Assembly (NCBI GenBank): GCA_964394085.1
Contig: CAYMWF010000069.1
Span: 1 to 8,375, forward strand
Reading direction: 5' to 3'
Origin: CAYMWF01 sp964394085 [NCBI: uncultured Gemmatimonadota bacterium]
GTDB taxonomy: Bacteria; GCA-2686955; CAYMWF01
Length of the DNA: 8,375 bases
In this document: positions 1 to 6,131 of the stretch, in pieces
Layout of the letters: each line of letters starts with the position of its first letter
Numbering within the stretch: position 1 is the stretch's first letter
Translations under genes and position numbers: made by a program
Notes under the pieces: model-generated
What the model saw: the letters and a program-made list of their open reading frames with translations, nothing else
The model's database searches: none
What the model was told of the DNA's origin: nothing

Positions 1-30
1 GTTTCTCTTCCCAGGTCCCGTCACCGGGGA

Positions 31-62
31 GTCGAAGAGGGAGCGCCTTCCCGCCCGGCGGA
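31..62 (+). repeat. left arm of 32-bp inverted repeat
   Basis: Begins GTCGAAGAGG and ends CCCGGCGGA. It is identical to the reverse complement of 294-325 with no mismatch, and pairing stops on both sides of the 32 bases. Confidence 0.95.
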
Positions 63-162
63 CATAGCGGAGTCATCCGGGGAGGCAGGGAGAAGGGACG
101 GGGCGACACTTTCCCGAGTAGGGCTGGGACTGGGAGCGTGTGCGACCAGCGGTTGGGAGGGA

Positions 163-522
163 TCAGAAGCGCTGATGTCTGAGCGGGGGGAGAGGAGAAG
201 CTGTGAGCAAGTGCGAACAGCGAGGGTCGGGAACCGCGAGTTTCAGCGCTTCCCGGAGCGAGGGATTAGTGGAGCCGGATGACGCAGCGTCGCTCCGCCG
301 GGCGGGAAGGCGCTCCCTCTTCGACCGGCATGTGCCGGCTTCCACAGGCTCAATTTCCTGTATTCCCGTATTCCCGTATCGAGCAGCAGTCGCTTTCGTA
401 TGTTCAAGTATCATAGTGGCAATCAGGGATAAAGCTATTTGCGACGCTTCCATATCTTCTTGGTATCCAAATCGCTTCCAGGCATCGTAAATAGCTTCGG
501 GAGTGAACTGGATCAGGGTCAT
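163..522 (-). CDS. small hypothetical protein, probably with a replaced 3' end
   Basis: A minus-strand frame of 119 codons can start at the ATG at 522-520 (an upstream in-frame ATG lies at 579-577). The first ~60 residues look protein-like: mixed charged, aromatic and aliphatic residues (MTLIQFTPEAIYDAWKRFGY at the start) and a hydrophobic helix-like stretch near residues 26-36. The remainder, from about residue 66, is encoded by the inverted-repeat element and is low-complexity, Arg/Ser/Pro-rich sequence, so the original C-terminus was probably replaced. No good Shine-Dalgarno is seen at either start. I do not recognise the family. It may equally be a gene remnant or a chance frame; it points away from the operon. 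Confidence 0.28.
   Translation of the reverse strand: MTLIQFTPEAIYDAWKRFGYQEDMEASQIALSLIATMILEHTKATAARYGNTGIQEIEPVEAGTCRSKRERLPARRSDAASSGSTNPSLREALKLAVPDPRCSHLLTASPLPPLRHQRF
294..325 (-). repeat. right arm of 32-bp inverted repeat
   Basis: Reverse complement of 31-62. Directly after it, CCGGCA (325-330) and TGCCGG (333-338) form a further short palindrome with a two-base centre. No T-run follows, so this is not an intrinsic terminator. Confidence 0.95.
360..379. repeat. short 8-bp tandem repeat, 2.5 copies
   Basis: GTATTCCC occurs at 360-367 and 368-375, followed by GTAT at 376-379. The unit length is not a multiple of three, so copy-number change would shift the frame of the minus-strand candidate ORF that spans it. 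Only 2.5 copies are present, so instability is possible but not implied. Confidence 0.6.
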
Positions 523-563
523 GGAAAACTGAGACGCTGATACCGACGAACAGCAATTTTCAG

Positions 564-591
564 TTGACTGGTTGTGCATGTGCGAAATAAT
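564..591 (+). promoter_or_regulatory. predicted sigma70-type promoter of the operon
   Basis: A -35 box TTGACT (564-569, five of six to TTGACA) is followed after 16 bases by AATAAT (586-591, five of six to TATAAT). An overlapping alternative -10, TAATAT (588-593), gives an 18-base spacer. Transcription would start near 598, leaving a leader of about 80 bases before the first gene at 678. The leader holds a weak CCGG-AAACT-CCGG hairpin (607-619). No other promoter-like pair was noticed between here and the first gene. Confidence 0.5.
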
Positions 592-667
592 ATGGAGCTG
601 CGGAAACCGGAAACTCCGGATACCGCAAACAGAAAGACGGAGGCTGATTTCCAGAGATTTTCCAAAT

Positions 668-671
668 GGAG
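668..671 (+). promoter_or_regulatory. Shine-Dalgarno that sets the start of the first cytochrome gene
   Basis: GGAG lies six bases before the ATG at 678. The in-frame ATG at 666 has no comparable site at proper spacing, and this GGAG overlaps that codon, so 678 is the preferred start. Confidence 0.65.
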
Positions 672-677
672 CTCCGC

Positions 678-1622
678 ATGAATTTTCTACCGGTCCTGAT
701 ACCGACCCTCCTCCTGCTTCTTGCCGTCCCAGTCCCAGCCGAAACAACGCTCACTCCGGCCGAAATCACCGAAAAGTGCCAGGAATGCCACGGTGAAGAG
801 AATCTTTTCGGCGGAGGGGATGACGGTTCCCTGCACGAGCTGACCGTGGAGAAAGAGGTATTCGACGCCTCGGTCCACGGAAAGAAATTCGAGTGTACCG
901 ACTGTCATTTCAACGCCGGCTGGCGCACCCATCCGGCTTCAGGGTTCGACAACCCCGAATGCGCCTGGTGCCATACTAGGGGACAACCGACGGCGCCATC
1001 CGAGATCAAGGACATGCTCGCGGCGAAGCGGATTGCCGTGCCCGACAGTTTTCTCGTTGCCGGAGACATCGCAGGCAGCGATCATGAGCTGGAAGAAGAC
1101 GGCGCATCCTGCGAAGACTGCCATACGGGCCACTATGTCTATGCTTCGAACGATATTCGAGCGACCACGCATCCTGAAAACGTGGTGATCACCTGCGGCG
1201 CCTGTCACGAAGATTTGATATCAGGCGAAAACGTCCTTTCCAAGACCATGTTCTACTCGGTTGCGGCCCACCGGAAAGAAGATCTGACCGGCCCGTACAC
1301 TTACCGGAACTGCACAGGGTGCCACCGGGCGACCTTGAAACATGGCCTCTACCCGCCCGAAGCGGTCAATTACAGGTGCGCCGAATGCCACGCTTTTCCC
1401 TCAGAACAGACGTACATGGAATCGAAGACGGGAGCCCTGCGCAGGCCGTTTCACACTGCCTCGATGGCCGGGCCCGTCAAGGTGTGGAGCGCCCTGCTGA
1501 ACATTTTCGGCGGGCTCACATTTCTGACCGTTGCCGGTGCGCTGGTTATAACGGCCGTTTTGAAATCCGACCCCGAATTCACCGGATTTCTGAAGACTCT
1601 TTACCCGAAGAACAAGAAATGA
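678..1622 (+). CDS. seven-haem c-type cytochrome with C-terminal membrane anchor
   Basis: Predicted periplasmic electron carrier of 314 residues. An N-terminal signal peptide (a run of Leu, then AVPVPA) probably ends near residue 20. Seven CXXCH haem-attachment motifs start at about Cys 34, 73, 95, 145, 173, 212 and 234. A single hydrophobic segment at about 270-296 would tether it, leaving a short Lys-rich cytoplasmic tail ending KNKK. The start at 678 is preferred over the ATG at 666 because of its Shine-Dalgarno and cleaner signal peptide. It is first in the operon, 27 bases before the ferredoxin gene. Anchored multihaem cytochromes accompany FeS and NrfD subunits in Qrc (QrcA, six haems) and alternative complex III (ActA, five). 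Seven sites here differ from both. Its probable role is passing electrons between soluble periplasmic cytochromes and the complex; the direction is not visible in the sequence. Confidence 0.93.
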   Translation: MNFLPVLIPTLLLLLAVPVPAETTLTPAEITEKCQECHGEENLFGGGDDGSLHELTVEKEVFDASVHGKKFECTDCHFNAGWRTHPASGFDNPECAWCHTRGQPTAPSEIKDMLAAKRIAVPDSFLVAGDIAGSDHELEEDGASCEDCHTGHYVYASNDIRATTHPENVVITCGACHEDLISGENVLSKTMFYSVAAHRKEDLTGPYTYRNCTGCHRATLKHGLYPPEAVNYRCAECHAFPSEQTYMESKTGALRRPFHTASMAGPVKVWSALLNIFGGLTFLTVAGALVITAVLKSDPEFTGFLKTLYPKNKK

Positions 1623-1649
1623 AGGCATGATTCCTGAAAGGTTTCATAG

Positions 1650-2264
1650 ATGAAAGAGCGTAAAAACCCCGGAGAACCACGATTCGGCATGGTTATCGAC
1701 ACCCGGAAGTGCATCGGGTGCCATACATGCTCCGTGGCCTGCAAGAGCGAGAACGACGTTCCGCTCAGCGTTTTCAGGAGCTGGGTGAAGGTAGTCGAGA
1801 AAGGCGGGTTTCCGGACACATCGCGCCACTACCTGCCCTCTCTCTGCAACCATTGCGAAAACCCGATTTGCGCGACGGCCTGCCCTACGAAAGCGGCGCA
1901 CATGACCTGGGGCGGCATCCAGGTGGTGGACCCTCACAAGTGCATCTCCTGCCGGGTCTGCCTGACGGTCTGCCCCTATGACGTGCGGTTCATCCATCCT
2001 TACATGAAAATCGTCGGCAAATGCGACTTATGCATCCACAGGGTGAAAGAAGGGCTCAAACCCGTCTGCGTTGATTCCTGCAGGAGCAGCGCAAGGATAT
2101 TCGGCGATCTGAACAATCCTTCATCGGATATATCGAAGCTCCTGAGCGGCAAGCCGGTCCAGGTGATCAAGCCGGAGCTCAACACGGAGCCCCGGGTCTA
2201 TTATATCGGGGCCGATCTTGCGGCGATAGAAGCCAGGGGAGGTGCACCGTGGATGCGCGAGTAA
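1650..2264 (+). CDS. 4x[4Fe-4S] ferredoxin-like electron-transfer subunit (PsrB/TtrB/DsrO/HmcB family)
   Basis: A 204-residue protein carrying all 16 cysteines of the four-cluster family. The groups are CX2CX2CX3C (21, 24, 27, 31), CX2CX4CX3CP (66, 69, 74, 78), CX2CX2CX3CP (98, 101, 104, 108) and CX2CX11CX3C (125, 128, 140, 144). It has no signal peptide of its own, as is usual when the subunit is exported with a Tat-bearing MopB partner. It should wire the NrfD quinone site (next gene) to the MopB subunit and the haems. A GAAAGG Shine-Dalgarno (1636-1641) lies eight bases before the ATG. Its last codons overlap the next start by 16 bases, implying coupled translation. Family membership is clear. 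Which member (Psr, Phs, Ttr, Qrc or Dsr type) cannot be fixed from the motifs. Confidence 0.95.
   Translation: MKERKNPGEPRFGMVIDTRKCIGCHTCSVACKSENDVPLSVFRSWVKVVEKGGFPDTSRHYLPSLCNHCENPICATACPTKAAHMTWGGIQVVDPHKCISCRVCLTVCPYDVRFIHPYMKIVGKCDLCIHRVKEGLKPVCVDSCRSSARIFGDLNNPSSDISKLLSGKPVQVIKPELNTEPRVYYIGADLAAIEARGGAPWMRE
2235..2242 (+). promoter_or_regulatory. strong Shine-Dalgarno for the GTG-started NrfD-like gene
   Basis: AGGGGAGG lies six bases before the GTG at 2249, inside the end of the upstream gene. This spacing is why the GTG start is accepted over later ATGs (such as 2285), which would remove the conserved N-terminal residues before helix 1. Confidence 0.75.
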
Positions 2265-3163
2265 TCTACAACGTTCCGTATTACATGCCCCTGGGGTTCT
2301 ACATCGCCGCCTACTTTTTCATCACGGGCCTGAACATGGGGTTCTACACGGCGTCCGTGGTGGGTACGCTGGCAGCCAAACCGGCATGGAAGGCGGTCGC
2401 AAAGATCGGGGCCGTCGGCGTCCTGATCATCCTCGCCGTCGAGCCCATATTCCTGATACTGGACCTCGGACAGATGCCGAGGTTCTGGTACCTGTTCACG
2501 AACATGAACCCGACATCGCCGGTGACCTGGGGCACATTCTTCCTCTCGGTTTTTCCCGTCGTAGGCATCGCCTATGCCTTCTGCGTTCTGACTGACAGGG
2601 ACAAAGCCGCCCGCGTCTGGGGCCTGATCGGGTTCCCCTTCGCGGTCAGCGTCCACGGCTACACCGGTTTCATTCTCCTCATGAGTAAAGGGAGGGTGCT
2701 CTGGAACGCGTCGATCAATCCGTTCCTGTTCCTCGTCTCCGCGCTGGTTTCAGGCCTTGGTCTCGTGATAATCATCTACAATATTTGGCTGAGATATTTC
2801 AGGAAAGATGCATCGGAAGAAGAGGCTGCGAACGAGAGACGGGTGCTGCAGACATTGCAGCTGATGCTGATCGTATCGATCATCATCGACCTGGTCCTGC
2901 TGGGGTCCGACCTGGCCCTGCTGGCAAACCATACCATCGATGCATTCTACATCTACGGGCTTCTGACATCCGGATCCCTCGCTTTCATGTTCCTGGCGAT
3001 CCAGATTTTCTTCGGAGAAGTGGTGCCGCTTTTCCTTATCACGTATAGACCGACCCGCGACTCTTTCGCGGCGGTGAATACGGCCTGCGTAATGATCCTC
3101 GTGGGGATTTTCGTTATGCGGTATATCATGGTTATGGGCGGACAGATGGTCCCACTCCATTGA
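2249..3163 (+). CDS. NrfD/PsrC-type integral membrane subunit, quinone-interacting
   Basis: A 304-residue polytopic membrane protein starting with GTG. About eight transmembrane helices are visible, approximately at residues 14-37, 50-72, 88-111, 121-146, 155-180, 200-224, 231-262 and 268-295. Family marks include DLGQMPRFWYLFTN after helix 2, the SPVTWG start of helix 3 and HGYTGFILLMSKG at the end of helix 4. This family anchors FeS subunits and holds a quinol/quinone site near the outer face. Eight helices and this length are closer to PsrC than to the longer, roughly ten-helix QrcD, ActC and DsrP types. The gene overlaps the ferredoxin gene by 16 bases and ends 14 bases before the MopB gene, the usual neighbourhood for a complex iron-sulfur-molybdoenzyme-type assembly. 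The direction of quinone chemistry is not evident. Confidence 0.95.
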   Translation: MDARVIYNVPYYMPLGFYIAAYFFITGLNMGFYTASVVGTLAAKPAWKAVAKIGAVGVLIILAVEPIFLILDLGQMPRFWYLFTNMNPTSPVTWGTFFLSVFPVVGIAYAFCVLTDRDKAARVWGLIGFPFAVSVHGYTGFILLMSKGRVLWNASINPFLFLVSALVSGLGLVIIIYNIWLRYFRKDASEEEAANERRVLQTLQLMLIVSIIIDLVLLGSDLALLANHTIDAFYIYGLLTSGSLAFMFLAIQIFFGEVVPLFLITYRPTRDSFAAVNTACVMILVGIFVMRYIMVMGGQMVPLH

Positions 3164-3177
3164 CTGGGGAGCGATAA

Positions 3178-5466
3178 ATGACTTCCGGTTTTCTGAACAG
3201 ACGCGATTTTCTGAAGGTGGGCGGCGCGACGGCGGCATCGGTATCCCTTTTACCGTCGCTGTTGAGCGGAAGAGAAGCAGACAGGTTTTACGGCGCCGTC
3301 ACCCACCGGAGCGGCCTCAGGCTGCCCGGCTTCCCCACCACGTGCAACGCATGTCCGGCGGGGTGCGGGCTCCTGGTCTACAGAAACGGCGACAGGATAT
3401 CGAGCCTGCTGGGGCATCCGTTCCACCCGGTGAACAGGGGCAGGCTCTGCGCGGTGGGAGCCGCGGGAAAGAACCTGTATGACGACCCTTTCCGCCTGCT
3501 TCACCCCATGAAACGCACCGGGAAGCGCGGGAGCGGCGAATGGAAGAGAACCTCCTGGGAAGAAGCGAAGGCGGCTATCGGTGATGCCCTGTCCAGGGCG
3601 CTGTCCGGAACAGGGGAACCGGGATTCGCCTATGAAACCGGAGCCGCCGGACTGCTGACAGGCAGGTTCGCAGCCGCAGTCGAGGGGAGGGCGCTTGTCA
3701 GTGAAGTGGCTTCACCAAACAGGGTCAACCTGGATGCGGCCGGTCAGCTGATGTTCGGTGAAAGCGCCGCCGATTTTCTTTTCGATCCGGCTGAGCTCGA
3801 AGGCGGGATCGTGATCAATTTCGGGGCCGACCCTTTCGGCAAAACCGACAAGTTCCCCTTCGCCATGGAGCTTGCCGATGCAGTAGCGGAAGGGAAAATC
3901 CGGCTCGTGACCATCGATCCGCGCCTGTCCGCCACCGCCGCGAGGAGCTCGACCTGGATACCGGTCGACCCGGGCGGCGATCTCGTGCTGGCGCTGGCGC
4001 TGGCGCATGTCCTGGTGAAGGTTCACGGGCTGGGCGGCGATATCCCGGGAATGCCCCGGGAGCAGCTCTGGCGGCACCTCGCCGAGTATCGGCCCGACTG
4101 GTCCGGCAATCGTTGCGGCGTCTCGAACCTCGAAATCCGCAAACTCGCTCATCTCGCCGCATCGGGCCCGGCCGCCGTCCTCATCGGCGGCGGCGTCTCC
4201 GGCCAGGGCGGAGGTTTCCAGGCGGCCCGGGCGATCCTGCTCCTCGACACCATCCTGGGCGGACATGGCTCGGGGCTCCCTCCTCTTCCGGACCTGATGT
4301 ATCCCGCCGCCCGGAGCGAGCGGTCGAGGCTTGCGCACGCAGCCGAAGGGGAACTGGAACTCGACCTCTACATCGCCGCCGGCTTCAACCCCGTTTACGA
4401 CGGGTGGGGCGCCGGCGCCATACGCAAAATGCTTAGGGCGAACGAAGGCAAGCCCGTAGGCACCATGGTAACAATCGATACTCACATGACCGAAACCGCG
4501 GCCCTTTCCGACTGGATCCTGCCTGCCGCCACCTTCCTCGAATCGTGGGGGCTTGGATGGGTACGCGGATGGCACGGAAGACCGGCATTGACTCTGACTC
4601 AGCCCGTTCTGGCGCCCTTGGACGAGCGAACCAGGTTGAGGCGTAAAGACAGAACCATCGAAAACCTGATGGATGATGCGACCGCGCCTCTCGGAGAAGC
4701 TCGAAGCCACGAGGATTTCCTGCTCGACCTGGCGGCCGCGGCCGGGGTTGCAGGTTCCGAACCTCTGCAGCATAAGGATATTCCCTCCTATATCCGCGAT
4801 GAACTGGACCGGATTCCGGGTCTCTCCGCATCCGATTTCGACGCATTCAGAGAAATGGGATATTATTCCCTCAGGAAAGCGCCTCTCCGCGAGAGGAGAT
4901 CCGAACCGGTAATCTACTCGATGGAGCAGAGGCAGGAAGGGGGCGCCGCTTTCCCGGTCGAGATGGGCGAGACGAAAGCGCGGAAAAATGAGCTGATGCT
5001 CGTCACGTACACTCCTGAAGTGCATACGGGCAGGACGGCCGGGGCCAAGTGGCTCGCGGAGATATTCCATGAGAATCCTGCCTGGATGAACCCGAAAACC
5101 GCCAGGGGGCTCGGGTTCTCGGAAGGCGATTACGTGAATATTCACTGCACGCGAGAGCCGGAGAAGCGGCCGTTGAACGTCAGGCTGAGATTTACGGAAG
5201 GGCTGGCTCCGGGAGCGGTAGCCGTCGGGCGCCACGCCGGGCATACCGGTTTCGGTCCGGTGGCCCGTGCTGAAAACGCCGAGAGCTCCGACCGCGACAC
5301 GTCCCACATATGGTGGGAAGAAGAAACGAACGGTGTGAATGTCGCGGGGATACTGCCCGGGGATGCGCCCATCGTTCCGCCGGGCCCCTGGATAACGGCG
5401 GTTCCGGTCCACGTAGTTGAATCGCATCGCCCGTCGCGCCGCTCGAAGTCGAAGAAGGAGGCGTGA
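3178..5466 (+). CDS. Tat-exported molybdopterin oxidoreductase family (MopB) subunit, apparently without a Mo ligand
   Basis: A 762-residue protein of the DMSO-reductase/PsrA-PhsA-TtrA superfamily. The N-terminus has a Tat signal (NRRDFLKVGG, residues 7-16, then a hydrophobic run to about 31), so it acts in the periplasm. The [4Fe-4S] set is complete: C56-X2-C59-X3-C63-X27-C91. The pterin-binding landmarks VTIDPRLSATA, TAALSDWILPAATFLESWG, NPKTARGLGFSEGDYVNI and AVGRHAGHTGFGPVARA are present. Two points are odd. The residue two after C91 is Val (LCAVG) where Mo/W relatives usually have Lys or Arg. The segment around residues 175-194, where a Cys, Sec, Ser or Asp normally binds Mo, is short and has no Cys (SPNRVNLDAAGQLMFG). 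Loss of Mo is known for QrcB and ActB, so an electron-transfer or structural role is plausible. A GGGAG Shine-Dalgarno (3167-3171) lies six bases upstream. Its stop overlaps the next ATG by one base. The very basic C-terminus (RPSRRSKSKK) is unusual. Confidence 0.94.
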   Translation: MTSGFLNRRDFLKVGGATAASVSLLPSLLSGREADRFYGAVTHRSGLRLPGFPTTCNACPAGCGLLVYRNGDRISSLLGHPFHPVNRGRLCAVGAAGKNLYDDPFRLLHPMKRTGKRGSGEWKRTSWEEAKAAIGDALSRALSGTGEPGFAYETGAAGLLTGRFAAAVEGRALVSEVASPNRVNLDAAGQLMFGESAADFLFDPAELEGGIVINFGADPFGKTDKFPFAMELADAVAEGKIRLVTIDPRLSATAARSSTWIPVDPGGDLVLALALAHVLVKVHGLGGDIPGMPREQLWRHLAEYRPDWSGNRCGVSNLEIRKLAHLAASGPAAVLIGGGVSGQGGGFQAARAILLLDTILGGHGSGLPPLPDLMYPAARSERSRLAHAAEGELELDLYIAAGFNPVYDGWGAGAIRKMLRANEGKPVGTMVTIDTHMTETAALSDWILPAATFLESWGLGWVRGWHGRPALTLTQPVLAPLDERTRLRRKDRTIENLMDDATAPLGEARSHEDFLLDLAAAAGVAGSEPLQHKDIPSYIRDELDRIPGLSASDFDAFREMGYYSLRKAPLRERRSEPVIYSMEQRQEGGAAFPVEMGETKARKNELMLVTYTPEVHTGRTAGAKWLAEIFHENPAWMNPKTARGLGFSEGDYVNIHCTREPEKRPLNVRLRFTEGLAPGAVAVGRHAGHTGFGPVARAENAESSDRDTSHIWWEEETNGVNVAGILPGDAPIVPPGPWITAVPVHVVESHRPSRRSKSKKEA
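5455..5461 (+). promoter_or_regulatory. Shine-Dalgarno deciding the start of the second cytochrome gene
   Basis: AAGGAGG sits four bases before the ATG at 5466 and only one base before the in-frame GTG at 5463. The ATG is therefore preferred, giving a one-base stop/start overlap (TGATG) with the MopB gene and probable translational coupling. Confidence 0.65.
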
Positions 5467-6086
5467 TGAACTGGAAAAAGCTCAAAACCCTCTCGAAGCT
5501 GACGATTCTCACGGTCGTCGTGGGCGGAACTCTAATCGCGGTCGTAGGTGCGGGCCTCGTCACCCGGTACCCTTTATACGATTCGGACTATTGCGGAACC
5601 TGCCATGAGGAGCTGTACGCCCTCTGGCTCGAATCGAACGGGCATGCCCCGGAGCACGCGGGCTGCCCCGATTGTCACGCCGAAAATATGCTGTGGAAAG
5701 AAAAACAGTATTCGGCGGCCGCGGAGCACCTTCTCGACCGGTGCCTCGCCTGTCACGAAGAAGTTCCCGAGCAGGAAAAGGCGGAACGGGACCGGATCCG
5801 CATCACCCACAAGCAGCATATATCCGGCCTCGACACCGGCAAGATGGATTGCCTCGACTGCCACAGGGAGCTTGCCCACTCGTTTAACAGAAACGCGACG
5901 AACCGCCCGTCGATGACCGGCTGCTACGCGGCGAAGTGCCATCCGGTCGAAAAAGAAACGTGCAAGACCTGCCACTTCGTCGAAATGACCTTCGGCGCGG
6001 AGAATGACACCGCGTCGTGTGAACGGATAGGAGCCGGGGCGTCGCACTGGCCGCCTGCTTACATCGAATCGGGCGAATTCCGCTGA
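5466..6086 (+). CDS. NapC/NrfH-like membrane-anchored multihaem cytochrome c, six haem sites
   Basis: A 206-residue protein with one N-terminal uncleaved anchor helix (about residues 12-32) and a periplasmic haem domain, the layout of NapC/NrfH/CymA-type proteins. CXXCH motifs start at Cys 43, 67, 93, 129 and 166, and C153-YAAK-C158-H159 is a CX4CH site, giving six potential haems against four in NapC/NrfH. The opening DYCGTCHE, then W54, H60 and CPDCH, resembles the start of NrfH-like proteins. The rest is shorter and more divergent. CX4CH haem binding is established in cytochrome c3 of sulfate reducers. The C-terminal end (after about 180) has one further Cys and no haem motif. Position after the MopB gene suggests it is a quinol-side or inter-subunit haem wire of the same complex. 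NapC/NrfH kinship is moderate confidence; multihaem cytochrome c is certain. Confidence 0.92.
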   Translation: MNWKKLKTLSKLTILTVVVGGTLIAVVGAGLVTRYPLYDSDYCGTCHEELYALWLESNGHAPEHAGCPDCHAENMLWKEKQYSAAAEHLLDRCLACHEEVPEQEKAERDRIRITHKQHISGLDTGKMDCLDCHRELAHSFNRNATNRPSMTGCYAAKCHPVEKETCKTCHFVEMTFGAENDTASCERIGAGASHWPPAYIESGEFR

Positions 6087-6131
6087 TTCCGGACCCGGTT
6101 CGGGGAAGACCGCACAGGATAAGGATAGACA

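Larger units (their letters stand above)
31..325. repeat. MITE-like element bounded by perfect 32-bp inverted repeats
   Basis: The outer arms at 31-62 and 294-325 are exact reverse complements over 32 bases. A second paired block lies just inside: 72-80 (GTCATCCGG) pairs exactly with 275-283, across an internal loop of about 9-10 bases. The remaining centre (81-274) is G-rich on the plus strand and has a small hairpin (ATCAG 162-166, CTGAT 172-176) but no convincing gene. Size (295 bp), terminal inversion and lack of a transposase ORF fit a non-autonomous mobile element or a dispersed palindromic repeat. No clear target-site duplication is visible. A long structured RNA, or an assembly fold-back near a contig end, are alternatives. 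The inverted repeat is certain; its mobile nature is inferred. Confidence 0.6.

Noticed and set aside
325-345. CCGGCA-TG-TGCCGG palindrome as a transcription terminator
   Set aside because: The loop is only two bases and there is no T-run on either strand, so it does not look like an intrinsic terminator.
203-490. Plus-strand 95-codon ORF across the inverted-repeat element
   Set aside because: It starts at a GTG without a Shine-Dalgarno, runs through the element and opposite the minus-strand candidate, and its Arg/Ser-rich, low-complexity product has no recognisable features.
599-678. Leader riboswitch or start-site sequestering structure (TGCGGA 599-604 can pair with TCCGCA 673-678)
   Set aside because: The pairing is only six bases and no known riboswitch pattern is recognisable. 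Such short complementarity is expected by chance in an 80-base GC-rich leader.
3712-5427. 571-codon minus-strand ORF opposite the MopB gene
   Set aside because: It is a mirror frame of a clearly coding, motif-rich plus-strand gene in GC-rich DNA. Its product is Arg/Gly/Pro-rich with no domain.
3178-5466. Firm naming as tetrathionate, thiosulfate or polysulfide reductase catalytic subunit
   Set aside because: General family resemblance supports this superfamily, but the segment that should carry the Mo ligand lacks one. A substrate name would be unsupported.
6087-6131. Terminator between the second cytochrome and the CCG-fusion gene
   Set aside because: Only a four-base CCCG/CGGG stem is seen, with no following T-run, so the last gene is more likely part of the same transcript.
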